Positions 34,734 through 49,700 of a stretch of DNA of 64,000 nucleotides are shown here, one piece after another. Each line of letters starts with the position of its first letter. Position 1 is the stretch's first letter. The stretch spans positions 17,844,501 through 17,908,500 of the forward strand of contig CM065385.1 of the NCBI GenBank assembly GCA_033060915.1, in the 5' to 3' direction. A model generated the notes under the pieces. It was given only the letters and a program-made list of their open reading frames with translations. It did no database searches and was not told the origin of the DNA. The stretch comes from Euryodendron excelsum (taxonomy: Eukaryota > Streptophyta > Magnoliopsida > Ericales > Pentaphylacaceae). Position numbers and translations under genes: made by a program.

Positions 34734-37700
34734 TTATATGATTCTATTTAGAGGAATTCTTTCACCCTGCCGGGCAACCCTTTCCATAGGAGAAATCCTC
34801 TGCGGCATTGTCATTCCCCCAGAAACAATGATCTCTGTCATGGTAGAAAGAATTTGAGAAATTATGCAAGATCATGCTTCAATAAGATTGAAACACAAAA
34901 ATTTCAGGTATGCAGGAATGGCAGAAAGAGCATTTTCCTACAGCTAGAGTCACATTATTCCTATTTGTTTTTTATGGCCATGCTGTTCACTTCATGCATG
35001 ATTCTATAAATAGCAATCCAATTAAAGTTTTACAAGATAAAGTTTCAACTAACTGCCTAAAGTGTAAGATTAAATGCCACATCTGTCAATTTTAGGTTAC
35101 CAGCTACCAAACCAAGTGCTTACAAATTAGTTCTATAAATAGATATACAAGTCCTCTACTCTGAATGCTACAGGGTGCTGACTACAATTTTCTGTTACAT
35201 GCATTTAGAGGGACAAAATGGTACATAGAGCATGCTACTACCCAATGTTTCTGGGCATTATAGGCACCAAAACAAATAGTAAAGGTCTCAGGGCAAGCAG
35301 CACCAAGAAAAATGAAAAGGTTAGGGATGGCTAAGGATTACCTCATTGGGTACGAAGCAAAGGAGGAAGGAGAAAATGATTTTCCAAGAAAAGATAGCAT
35401 ACAAAATGAATGAACACATGAATTGGTGGGAAGTTATCAGTGGCACCTATTGAAGATTAGATGGGGGTTCATATTACATGGTTAAGTCATTTGCAACATT
35501 AACCAACTAAAGCAATGATATGGAGAAGATAAGTCATCCAAGTTGAAGGGGCTAAAAAAAGAAAAGAGATAAAAAAAAGAATTGCCAGTTGAGGCAGTAT
35601 GGTTGCGACATGATTGCCTTGCAGTAAACCAAAACTATTGTTTGCATAGGCCTGATTGGAGAAGTCAGATTCATGTAGCTGACCCCAAGTTATTGGGATT
35701 AAGGTCTATTAAGTTTTAAGAATATGGAAGTTTTCTTAAGCATCATGAACTTCAAAATAAAACTAAAAAGCCAAAAACATGCCAAAATTTGTTAAAAACA
35801 ACAGGAGGTAGGAGCAAATGCAGAATTAGCGTCTAGAAGATCACAATTTCAGCAGCACTAGACTAAGTCATGCATCCACTACACATAATCATTCTTTTCG
35901 TGTTGAAATTCTCACTTGCATTTCAAGTAAAGATTCAGAGTTGGTAATAGTGATCTATTGTTTCAAACAAGAGGTGTATATGTGAAATATTTAGACAAAT
36001 TCTCAAAGAATAAAGGCAATGGAAAAAGGAGGGTTTAAGACACAAAGTATTCAAGATGACTATACAATATGAGGAAAACACAGAAAACATACCAATGCCT
36101 TCACGAATAGACAGATTTGGTCTTATGATATCCTTGGAGTTAACCAAGAGTATATCACCAATGTATAAGTGGTTTGTTGGGACAAATACACTGCATAACT
36201 CTTCATCTCCGTCATCTTTCTGCGTTCAAAAATAAATAGGAAGAGAATAAATCTAGTGGAAAATATAATGACAAACTCATAAGGAAAAACTCTATGTAAC
36301 TCATTGCCTGATCATGCACAAACGATGCTGATTAGTAGCCCTTGGAGACCACAGACTCAAAAAGAAATGGAAAACCTACACTACCATCCCCAATTTTGAC
36401 AACTGAAAAGATAGAACTTAATATAGTTCACGAAGTTGATAGAATGATTTGTCACTGAAAGTAGGAGACGAAGGAACTTGATACAGCTTCAACTTAGCAA
36501 ATCATTGCACAAACGCATGTGCTAACTAGTACGTAATCATTTCGAAGAATATCTAAAACTGTACATGCTTCTTAGACAAATACTGCCTCTTCCCTGATTC
36601 TAACCTAAGTTCAGCCTGCTCCACAATGTCCTCCCAAACTGATGTAGACTTAAAAGGACTACCCAAGAGGAATTCCCTAATAAACTGATGGAATAGATCT
36701 GACTCTAAACCTCAAACACACAGTCAAAGGTCTAACATCCTTTACCTCTCCAACAATAAGCTCAATTTTCTTTACATGCACTCTTAGGCCTGAACAGTCC
36801 TAAGATTTCTGAGTTGCTCCTCATCCACATCCCAATAGACAACAATGTCATCAGCAAAGAGAATAGGAGACATTGGCACTATGGCAGTCCCATCCCTACC
36901 CAACTCAAACGACCCAATCGTCCCCTCCTAAACAACTCTAGTCAACTTCTACTCAAAACTTCCATCACAATAATAAGTAAGAATATAGTGGATCTCCTTG
37001 CCTTAGCCCTTAAGAGCTATTAAAAACACCCATCTTTTCGCATAAGTAAACAAGGAAGTTCACAATTCACATTATCATAAGCTTTCTCACTTTCCAACTG
37101 CCAAATCAACCCAGAAACTTCACAACAAATTCTAGAGTCAGCAGCTTCATTTGCCACTAAAACTAGATCTAGAATTTGCCTCCCTCCTATGAAAGCGTTT
37201 TGAGATTAAAAAACGATGTCATTGATCCAGCATTTTAATCTTGAAGCTATGACCTTAGCCACCAATTTATACATGCATCCTACAAGACTACTTGGTCTAA
37301 AGTCCTTCAACTCCTTTGCACCTCCTTCACTTGGAATCAAAGCAACAAAGGTTGTGTTCAAAATTACAACCAAACTCAAACAAATGGTGTAATATAGCCA
37401 TAACATCCCCTCTGATTATGTGCCATCCAACTAAGAGAAAAGCTACAATAAAACCATATGGACCCGGAGCTTTGTCACCGTAGCAATCCTTCAAATTTGC
37501 CACCACTTCCTGCTCAACAGTGGATTGAAGTTCTAAACTATCCTTATCTATTTCTGAAGTCACGGAAAACTGCAAGCATCCAATCTGGGTCTGCTACCCT
37601 CAGCCTCTAAATGCAACTGACCATAGAATTGTATCACTGCTTCCTTACTATCAACCTCCTATCTCATCCTGAGTCCTCCGATCCAAAATTGTGAAGCAGC

Positions 37701-40700
37701 CAATATGATTCGATCTTGCGCCTCCAACTATTCTCATCCATCAAAACCAGCGTACCTAGCTCTCTCTTCGCTTCCTCCCTTTGCAAAGCTTCATCAGCCA
37801 TTGAGCTCCTCTCAACTTCCTTGGAGTCCAACTCTTTTGTAATTTCAAGAGCTGGAGGCTTTTGGACATTAACATTACCACATTTGAGCTTGTTCCATTT
37901 CTTCAAATCCTCCTTTAACAGCTTCATTCCTTGCCACAACAAAACCTGGAAATCCAAACATGGTGTATCTCCTCCACCAAGCCTCATATTATCAAGAAAG
38001 TCGTCTACCTTTAACCGCATATTTTTGAACTAAGGAGAACTTTGCCCACTATGGAGGCCTCCACAATTCAAGACAATGGGATTATGATCCGAAAAAAGAT
38101 GAGAACAGACACATTGGGAAACAAGGAGAAATGCTCTTCCCAGTCCGAGGAAATTGAAAAGTGGTCAATCCTCGACAAAGAGGGCACATCTCAGTTGTTA
38201 CAAAAAGTATATCTCATCCCTTCCGTAGGAAGATTTGTTTGTTTAGAGGCTTCAATGAAATCCGAAAACTCCCTCATTGCTGAGGTACCACAAGTTCACC
38301 GCCTCCTTTCATAAGGATACCTTACAACATTAAAATCCCCACCCATGCACCACAAATTCCCCATTTATCTTTAACAGCCAATACCCCGTTCACAACTCTT
38401 TTCTCATACTACATAAAACTTGGCAATATAACCCCCAGAAAGTCCAGTCAAAATCATCCTCAATACTCGTGAAAAGATAGGATAATAAAAGGGACCCTAT
38501 CACAAAGTCCTTTTTTTAAGCACTATATTATCCCACATAATAACGATGGCCCCTGCAACCCCACGGGACCATCCTCTCCTTATTATATTGCTACAGATAT
38601 CAATTATTACCTGATTCTGTCTTGTCTCGCGCTCTATAGCTAGAGAAGGGCACGTCTCTAGTGAAAGAATCTCCAATTTCTGATGCCTCAACTGCATCGA
38701 TTAGACCCAGATAAGCTCCCACATCACCATCCCTGCCCAACAATTCTCCCATATTTGCTGAAATGCTATCTTCCGAATCTCCTAAATATTCACTGTCACT
38801 TACTGATAGCACAACTCTAGTAAACATATTAATCATCCAAAAGGGGGAAAAGATAGACAGCGAGAATTAGGAAACATTCTTTCCAGAGTCTAGACCCAAT
38901 ACTGATTCTTTATGGCTTGGCGGGGAGCCTCACTGTTTTAGTTTTAAGCTTCCTAATAAAGTCTTCTCCAAGAAGTTATTGCTACCCTTTCATCCCAAAT
39001 GCAGATGTGTGAAAATAAGCTCCAGAAGTTCTATCTTGGAGACTCGAGCAAAATGATTAAACTCATTAAGGAAGAGATACCCCATGATGATCAAAAGTAC
39101 CTGAAGGATGACAGATGATGTGATAAAACCAAATGCATATTCACCAACACGTGGATGGCGAATAATTGCCACCTCCTTGAATGCAGTTGTATTTTGGTCT
39201 GCTCAAAAGAACAAATGTAGCAAGTTAGCTCAAAGCATGCTTTAAAGTCATGCCAAAACATGAGATGAAGAAATCGATTGCCAAACTAATTATCATTTAC
39301 CAAAAACAAAATAAATAGAAATACATATTTACAAAATAGTATAGTTAAATAACTTTTTAACTACCAAATCATTTCAAATTCATGAGACACTGCAGTAATG
39401 AGTAGAAACAAACCAGTTTAAAGGAAAAGCATTTTGCACCACGTGTGCAAAAGCACACATCTGCATGACAACAAAAACCAATTCAGAGTCATTGTTGAAA
39501 AGAGATTTTTTTTTGGTTTTAAAAATGAATTTTCATAATCCACTGTTGACCGTGTGAGGATTTTAGTAATGTGATTATTTAAGTCCAATTGTAACACTCA
39601 AATTAGAAGGACAAACTATATTAAAATTTAAATTATTAAAGTCATAAAAGTGATTTTAGTCAAAGAAACTTTATGAAATATATAATCTTGTATCTTGGGG
39701 CATTCAAGACAAAGCAACGTGGCTATGAAGCCCCAAATTCATGTATCACATTCTGACTTTGGCTGACCCACAGAGCTTCCCATTCCTATTGAATTTGTTC
39801 ACAGAGCTTCCCAAATTCAGTTTTCAAGGATGTCATCCTTTTCCCCGAAGACAATGTAATGAGTTTTCTACTAAAACCAGCCTAAGGTAAAATGCATGCA
39901 ACAGTGGCATTTAAATCCTACAAAAACTTGAGACTTAGGTAGTCACTTAGAAAAGATGAAATGATTAGTTCTACCTGGAGAAATTGCGGCACTAATTTGT
40001 TTGGAGGCAGAGTATATATGCCTAACAAAGGGCATTCTTTTTATAATCCATTCTCCAATCCAGAAAACAGTGGCACCCATCCATGATGAGACGAAAACGC
40101 CAACAAAGAAGACAAAGAGTAAGGATGTGACAAATCCAAGTCCTGTATATAAATAAACAACATTAAGAGACCCAACCATAGACAGAAAAGATAAGAAGCA
40201 TGACAGAGAAACATGATAACTAATAAACGTGTTCCATTATAAGCACAAGGAGCAGAAATATTGAATTGTTTAATGCAGCAGAACTTAAAGAGTAGCAATA
40301 TCAAAACCATTTTCATGAAAGTTAAAAAGTTAATGACTCCTGAAGGGTGTTTATATACAAAACATACAGATCACCTAAACAAGAACAAAGCACACTAACA
40401 TTGTCAAAGAGCTGTCCAAACATTTCCCCTTCTAAGAACAAACAGCATTTCCAAAAATAACCCATAGTTGTTAAATACTAAAGGGGCACTAAGGTGCCAA
40501 GGTCTCCTAGAGGAAAAGCGCAAGGCACAACATAAAGCGTAAGCCTGATGGAAGCAAGGCAGGTGAGTGATGAACATGTATATTAGACTATACTTATAAC
40601 TGAAAGCAATATAAAATATGTATCACATAGAAAAAAGTGAATTTTTGACATATCAACTAAGTGCATTAGATAAATCAATATACATGAAAATATTTTCAAT

Positions 40701-43700
40701 TGGTATATGCTAAGAAGCACGGACACTTCTAAGTGGGTATTGTATTCGTGTCCGACACATACTCCTCGGACATGCCAGTTGGTGTGTCTTGAATTTTTAT
40801 TCAATGGACATGCTAGGAACACGTATCCATCACTTAAACACACATGAAACACACTGCAAATTTAAATTGTAAACATGTTTTCATCCTGTTTTATATTAAA
40901 TGATTAAATTATGGATTCAAAGTGTATTTCATGTTGAATTAGTATTATTATTTTATATTTTTGGTAGTTTGTAGATGTTACATTCATACACATCGCAAAT
41001 AAAATATATATAAAATACATTCTTCGTTATGTCTCCGCCGTGTCCATATCCTCATTTTTAAAAAATTGCCATGTCTGTGTCCATGCCCGTGTCTATATCC
41101 GTCTATATCCGTACTCGTGTCATTGTCTATGCTTCTTAAGGTATATGCATCCACTAAATCAAATATTTTTCAAGTACTCAATCATAATCTCACGAATCAA
41201 GAATACAAAATACTAATCATCAATAAGATAGTGGATATGATACGCGAATACGATTGAATTATTAAAAAAAGGTAGCCATTTTTTCAGCCTGGAGCCTACT
41301 AAAAGGTGTGTGCCTGAGGGCTTTATGTCGGCCTGACTAAAATGGCCTCGCCTGGCATGGAATTAGGCATTCTCTTGAAGCCTAGATGAGCTTGGGGCTT
41401 TCTGGGACCTAGGCAAGCCTTTAGAACCTATGAAATAATCCAACAAAATCTACTTCGTGAAAAGAAAAAAAAAACAATTTATCAAACTTTCTAACACATT
41501 TTGGTCCAAACATTGAAGATACAGTTTCGTCAAAGATGAGCATTTAGGTCATGGCATTTGTTTATGATCTCCTATACAAGTCCATCATGTTGACTGAATA
41601 ACAGCTATGTAGTTGTTTAGGTCATAGCACTTGTTTCCCTATACAAGTCCAACATGTTGACTGAATAACAACTATGCAGATGTTTCACACACACAGTCTT
41701 GCAAATAACTGCAGCAACTTTGTGATTATGATGTTTTTTATCTAAGTGTTTACAAGGCGGAAATTCATGAGTAATACCATTCAACAAGGGATAAAAAAGA
41801 AATAAATAGTTTTAGCTGTTGAACTACTAATCTAGAAAAGCCACAGTATGAAGGCACATCAAATTGTTGCAGAAGCCACCCAAAAAACTATACCCCTGCT
41901 TATTCAATGAATACATGTATGAACTCTTTTGATTTGCATAAGCTACTTATCTCATTATAATTCAGAGAGTTGATGCAATGACCAAAGTCGTGTCCACTAA
42001 TCCTTTTTTTTTTTTTTGATGAGCAAAGTCATTCACCAAAGAGCACAAGGGAGCACAATGCAAGAATATTTAAAGTACATAAATAGAACAAACACCGGAC
42101 AAATGATTCAAAAAATGCAAACCATCTAGAAAATAAACAGAAGGCGCATTATTGAAAGAAAATGCAAGGAACTATGCACCTAATGCATCATTTGATGAAC
42201 AGATAAGGAGCTAAACATCTAATGCTTCAATTAGTTAATGAGTACTCCAAAACCTTCAACAGACCTTATACTTCTCTCCTTCCAATGAATCTGCATAAGG
42301 CACTGAGCACTACCCTTACCAGGCCAGCCTGTCTCTTCTGTTACACATACTGCTTGCAAAACACCTACAACCCACAGAACTGATCTCTCCATACCCCACT
42401 GAATCACAAAAAAAACCCATTTTTTTTGTAAATGCACCAGTACATATGTGATATGTTTACCACAATTTTTGGTGCTAGGAACTAGAGACCAAAGACCCCC
42501 CAATGAAGTAAGACCTACACTCGTACAACATAATGATGAAAACGAAAAACAACGGTGAAGCTAAAGGCCCAGCTTCTACCCTCAGGTGTTCAAATAGTAT
42601 TCCACTTTTTGAATTAAACCCCAATGTTGAAAACCTCGACTCTCAAACTCGAACAGAGCAATAATCTAGAATGATTTCTCAGGATGGAGCATTTTGATCA
42701 GTGGCTTTGGACAAACTGGTCAACTTTAACAAACACAGCTGACAGAACTCCCTAAAATCCAGCTAGAGCTAGCCTCTCACTGTTCACATCTAATCAACAA
42801 CAAACTGAGACACAATGAAAAAAAATGACTATTATGCCCTGCCCACTTAATCTGTAGGTTTTTCATCAAGTCCCCTGGTGTGAACCAAAATTGGATAGGT
42901 AACGAAGACAATGAAATGATCAAAAGTAAATAGACGACAAGGTCTTCCACATTTTGGAGCTTATCATGAACAAAAACAATGTTGTATTGCAGAATTAGTC
43001 CAGTAATCACTATCTATACACCATGTAACAATCACTCATGCCAGGAAGATAAATCTTGAATGCAACTGCTATCTGATCTCCACCAGCACCATATCAAAAT
43101 GGCTGACTCCATTTCCAATGCTAGCCATTATAGTAAAAATGATATTGGGGAAAATACAAACTGAGTTATTATACCAATTGGTATAATGACAGTCTGAAAG
43201 CAAAGAGAGAAAAAAAAAAAATACTTGCAAACCTGAACTGGACAACATAATCTGACAAGGAAAGTGTGGAAGTCAAATAGGAAATCATGTAATAGTATAG
43301 AACTAGCAAACAAAGTGTAGTGCAATGCTAATCCCAAAACACATTTCTAAGGCAAATAAAGCTTAATTATCTTACTTACAGAAAAAAAGCTTAATTATCT
43401 ACCAATGGAAAACAAATTAAAAAAACAACAAACAACTTATTAATTCACACACACAAAAACCACCAGAAATGACGTAAGAATAAATTTTACAGGAAAAGAT
43501 AGTCTCGGATATTTATGCCCAAAACTGCCTTTTTCTCAATAAAAAGGTGGCAACTTCCATTAATTGGCTCCTCAAAGTTTATCAATAGGATTCAGGTGAT
43601 GCATGGTTATAGACACTCTGACAAACAGTTGTAAAGTAACGCCATTTGGAGGTCATATTGCAAATTTGATCATTCCACCAGCTTTGTTAATCCTTACTCT

Positions 43701-46700
43701 CATATAAACATCAGCAACTTACTCTACATCAAGGGCGCAAGAATGAAGTAGGCAGTATCTATGATAAATAGTCATTCTATTTATTCGATAATGTCAGTTT
43801 CCAAGTTATAATGTTAAAACCCTTATCTTCTCTTTCCCTACAATATTAGTTAACATTCTATAGGAGAAAGATTGAACACACTTTTCAATGAGTACCATAG
43901 CAGGAAAGTCTAAGAAGTATCTAATACAAGTTCAAAAGTTGGAAAATAAAATTTCAGCTGATTGATATCCCCAAGTGTAAGACATGGATACGGGCATTAA
44001 AAGCAAGTACTGATGGCAGATGAAATACAGTTCCTTCATAGAAGTAACCATGCTTGTGTGCATAATATCAATAATGTACTGAACATGAAAAAATTATACA
44101 AGTATATAATACAGTAGAGGATAAATTAAAGCTCTAAGTGAAGGAAGACAAATGAAATGGTGGTATATGGCTCTGCATATCAGATCAAATTACTTTTTTC
44201 CTTTTTCTCTAGGCGATTGCACTCTAAAAAAGTACAATTGGAGTCCTTAATTACCGCTAATATTAGTTATTATTTGTGTTATTTATCATTTTTATATAAC
44301 TTTAGTATTTTCACGTTTTACACGCTTTGAGCAGATTTGAAGATAAAATCAAGCAAAATTAAGCAAGGTGGTGTATATTATCTATATGAGTGGATGTGCA
44401 TATTGTATTATATTATACTATATTATATATATTATAGTACGTGTGTGTACATATTATGTGTACTTTTTATATATATATGAATATTATAATATATATATAT
44501 ATATATATATAATATATTATATATATCTTTGTGTTAGTGTTCGTGTGTAGGTGGAGCAACCGAAAGAGCAAAGAAAAAGATAAGATAATAAAGCAAAAGG
44601 AAGTGACGTGGGATGTCTGTTGCCAGCCAACCAAATCATGCATTCATTTTTTTTGAATGCCTATATATAGCAAAGGAGGATTAGCCATCTATGGAGGAGA
44701 AAAAAAAAAGAGGCAGAGTGTTAGAGAGTTGACTGGAAGCTCTCTTTCATTTAGTCAGTTAGTTTGTTAGTAGTTGTTCAGCCAGTTAATTTTTCAGTTT
44801 TTTCCTTCCTGTTATTCTGCTGTAATAAATCCTTTCATTTATAACGCTATTTTTTTTTTTCACACCGAGTATTTTTAATACTATAAGTAGCAAGTTTAAT
44901 TTTTAGAGTTAATTGTGAAGATTATTTGAGGATCTTGAAATATCAATAGCAGTAATTAAGTTTTCATTATTTATATTTAAAATTTTTCAATTCTTGGTAA
45001 TTAAATTCTAGATCTTTGCAAAAACTTAGACTCTTGACTAAGTTTGATAATTTCTCTGTACAAATCTTACTTTGGTATAGTTATTGCACAAATCGATGGT
45101 ATGAATTTATGACTTCAATTTTATTAGTCTAGATTTAATTATTATAAAATTTCTGTTCTAAAAGCTAAATCTTTTGAATTAAAGGTTCAAGACGAAACCA
45201 ATGATTTGAGTTATAAAACCTCCGTTGGAATTTCAGGTGAATCAGGTGATTAAATCAATTGAATCCAAGACCGTTTTATTAAATTTTATTTAAAGTCTAG
45301 TTTCAAAACAATCATCAAATCTTTCAAAAACATCAATTTTATTTGGTTACTATTTTCTGCTCTAATTGTCCAATTCTCATCGGTACTCTTCTAGGTGAAA
45401 TTCAAACCGGTGGGCTTAGTTTCCAACTAAAGCCATTGCAACACTACGATGTTTAGCGTGACTTAGTGGGTATCTAATATTTTACCGTGGGTGAATTTTA
45501 GCAATTAATTTTGCATATTTTGTTTTACGAGTGGATGTGTATATTGTCTTATATTATATTATATTATATTATATATATTATAGTATGTGTGTGTATATAT
45601 TATGTGTACATTTTATATATATGTGAATATTATAATATATATCACATATATCTTTATGTTAGTGTTCATGTGTAGGTGGAGCAGCCGAAAGAGCAAAGAA
45701 AAAGATAAGAAAGCAAGATAAGATAATAAAGCAAAAGGAAGTGACGTGGGATGTCCATTGTCGGCCAACCAAATCATGCATTCATTTTTTTTGAATGCCT
45801 ATAAATAGCAAAGGGGGATTAGTCATCTACTGAGGAGAAAAAAAAAGGCAAAGCGTTAGAGAGTTGGCTGAAGACTCTCTCTTTCATTTAGTCAGTTAGC
45901 TTGTTAGTAGTTGTTTAGCCAGTTAATTTTTCATTTTTTTCCCTTCCTGTTATTTTGTTGTAATAAATTCTTTTATTTATAAAGTTATTTTTTTTTCACG
46001 TCAAATATTTTCAATACTATGAGTAGCTAGTTTAATTCTTGGAGTCAAGTGTGAAGATTATCTGAGGATCTTGGAATATCAATTGCGGTAATTGAGTTTT
46101 CATTATTTATATTTAAAATCTTTCAATTCTTGGTAATTAAATTCTAGATCTTTGAGAAAACTTAGATTCTTGACTAAGTTTAGTTTCTATGCACAAATCT
46201 TACTTTTGTATAATTATTGCACAAATCGATGGTATGAATTTATGGCTTTAAGTTTATTAGTCTAGATTTAATTATTATAGAATTTCTGCTCTAAAAGCTA
46301 AATTTTTCGAATCAAAGGCTCGAGACGAAATCAATTATTTGAGTTAGAAAACCTCCGTTGGAATTTTAGGTAAATTAGATGATCAGATCAATTGGATTTA
46401 AGACCGTTTCATTAAATTTTATTTAAAGTCTAGTTTCACAACAGTCGTCAAATTTTTCAAAAACAACAATTTTATTTTGGTTACTATTTTCTTCTCCAGT
46501 TTTTCAATTCTCATTGGTACTGTTCTAAGTAAAATCCAAACCGGTAAGCTTAGGTTCCAATTGAAACCATTGCGACACTACGGTATTTAGCTAATTTAGT
46601 GGGTATCTAATATTTTACCGTGAGTGAATTTTAACACCTAATTTTGCATATTTTGTTATCTGTTCCTTGTGGATCGACTCCGGTTTGACCGGATTTTATT

Positions 46701-49700
46701 TACTACTTCGCCGCACCTACACTTCGGTGCTAATAAATTGTCATATTTTGGGCATAATCACTGGGTAATTGGGTGCTCTATAATAAAACAAAACCTTTTA
46801 CCAAGATACTTCTCAGTTTAGGGATACCAAGACCTAAATTTCTAGGTAACCACACCCTAGGGGGATATGCTTGGTGAGAGATTAATGCGGTAGGGGTAAA
46901 TTTGGGGAGCCCAATAAAAACCCATTCAGGTTTGAGGCAGATCCGGATTGGATGAAAACTCATCAGTGTCACCCAGCCCTAATTGTAGGACAATTAATTT
47001 GTATCTCTTCATAGATGTTGTAAGTTTTTTTTTTTTATTGTTATTTGTCTTACACTCAGTGAATGTACCATTACTGATCATCATTCCCACCTTGTTTGGT
47101 TTGTGTTCTATTAGTGTCATCTTTATGGATAAAGTATCACGTTACAAGCAAGATCTGAGACCAATCCCTCTTCTCTGACTTCTTTTTTGGTTAGTGGTCA
47201 AACATAAGGAAAGTGATCTGCAAATAATATAAACTATCAAACACAAGGAAAGAAATCTGAAACTTCCCTGCCACATCACCTTTAAACATGAGCAAGGATA
47301 TAAGACAGTTTCAGATCAATGTAACATAGGTTGATGGTTTTGTGATGAAAACATATGAATCGTGTTGATGCCATTGAGACACAACTTCATCCCGTCTTTC
47401 TTTTACGGTATAGCCATATATAAGCCAGATATAATCTTGTACAACTGATCATTAGTGATTTAGAATTCTAAATTTCTTTCTATATTCTTTAAGCTTAACT
47501 TGAATAGAAAGTTGTAGATCCTACAGTTCAACAGGATAAACCAGATTCAGTTCTCACAAGTTAAATTCAATTTTCAAGCACTACTTAGACTCTTTAAGGG
47601 AGGGCCGGGCCTTGGCGCAATGGTAAGTTGCTCCATTGCAACCTGCATCATAAGTTTGAAACATGAAAACAATCACTCCATGCGGTGGGTAAGGCTGAGT
47701 ACATCTTACCCTCCTAGACCCCGCAGTGGAGGGAGGCTTGTGCAATAGGCTGGACGTGTCTAAAAATTGCGGCACTTAAGACGCAAGGACAACCAAGAAA
47801 CCTGTGCAACTACATCCTGAAGGATACTTGATGCTTAATTTCTACCTTAGCCTTCTAGTCCAGGCAAGAAAGTAACGCCTTAATTTTCGTCTTTGCATTT
47901 TTTTTTATTGTTTTATTCGCCCTCCCATCTTCCTTCTTTTCACCACAGTTTATTACAGGAAGCTTGCAACAAAGGGAATTAATAATGCATATGGAGCCTA
48001 CCAAATATGTCGATTCCCAGCTGAGCATAGAATGGACTGAAGAACCCATCAACAAACTGAATAAACCACCATGTCACAAAAAATGTAACTGCAACAGGGA
48101 AGAGAACAACACTGCAATTCATATCAAACAGAGTGTTAGAGTTGTAAGATCGACCAAAACCAGAAAAATGTTAGATGATCCCAGGCAATAGTGAAGTTAA
48201 TCACCAGCCAGTCATGAACTTCTTCGAAACCCAGCTTTGGAGGACAAAACAGCAAGCCTGAATAAATGAATGAAAGAAGAAAATGAGCATCCACACAATT
48301 CGAAGGAAGACATCAGCACCAAAATAACGAACAGCCGACAATGAAAAATTAAGATCACTTCCCATATGAACAGTAAGCGTGAGAATTTGACCATATCACT
48401 AGCAAGAGCGTAATTACGCATACATGTAGAGGAGGATTTTTGTGTTGTCACAGAAGCATGTATGCTCACAGGTCCATGCACAAGTCATTTGATTGTGTAT
48501 GCTCATATGTGCCTACAAACACACTACTTCATTTTCCTACTGTTTCAACAACTACGTCTGGCACTGTCTAAGCCTTGAGCAAGTACCCAGTGATAGCCAA
48601 ATATATTAAAGGAAGGATCTCAAGTTCTGAGCCCCTAATCCCAAGTTACAAGCTAGCTTAAAATGATTTAACATCAAGTCCCTAAATTAATGGTCTAGCA
48701 TTTATCTTAACTTAAAGATATTCCAATAGTGTGGCATTTGGTGAATGGTTGTTATCAAAGGCCTAACATTGTACAAAACAATATATGTATGGTACCGAGT
48801 CTCGCATTCTTTCAACAAATCTTAAAATTTAAGCTAGTTCCATAACATAAAACTACTGAGCTTTATCTAGAGATTTTGTGGGATCTCCATGCCAACATTG
48901 TTGTGATTTAGAATTTTTAGCAATCCCTACAACATGAGCATGGTGAGGTTTCTCCTTGAGCCTCTTTGCATAACCATATTTTAAAAATAATAGCCGTAAA
49001 TTTGCTACTAGACGGTGACATTAGATTATTTTTTTCTTTAATCGCATCTGTAGAGACTTTGTCCTTATTACTATGTTAGGCTACCACAAATACACCCATA
49101 TCATAGGAATGTTATAATGGTATACCATATATTGTTATATTACTTGAAAACACAAATTTTCCATTCTGTTGTAAATAGGTTAGATGATCCTTCATATGCA
49201 GTGGTGTAAGAAAAAGATTTATTCCTGGCAACTTAAAGTATTTTTTGTATGATTTGGGATTTTCAGCAATCCCTGTGCCATGGGCATGGCCAGCTTTTCA
49301 TTAGGGCCCCTTTCTTTCCTGTCTTGTAAACATTTTTTTAGGAAAGAATTTTACATTTTGCTACTAGACAATGACATTTTTTTTCTTTATTTTGAAAGGC
49401 AAGTAGTTAGAGCCAGTAGAATGTTAGGCTATTTAACATTTGACCATTTTATCATATACCAAATACTATTCTATTACCAGTAAACTAAATTGTTTCATTC
49501 AATTGTGAATATTTAAGATCCTCCTTCTTGTGCAGTAACTTAAGAGAAAAGTATTTTTGTAAGCACTTTAAAACACACACACTCTAAAACTGTTGGTCGA
49601 TTAAACATGATAAACAATATATATAGATACCAATTGCAATTGACCCAAAAACAATATATAAAGATACAAATTGCAATTTACCCAAATTTTCAGGCAAACA

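Larger units (their letters stand above)
40143..48001 (-). other. Intron 3 of LIKE-COV (7,859 bp)
   Basis: Bounded by donor GTAGGC (48,001) and acceptor ATACAG (40,143). It holds a MITE (40,711-41,140) within a possible larger GGC-rich repeat (about 40,465-41,430), an 80-bp tandem duplication (about 41,530-41,690), the tandem LTR-like repeat (44,213-46,740) and a SINE (47,603-47,765). The stretches 41,700-44,200 and 46,740-47,600 show nothing I recognise. Intron open frames (for example 42,231-42,503) carry no motif. Confidence 0.88.
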
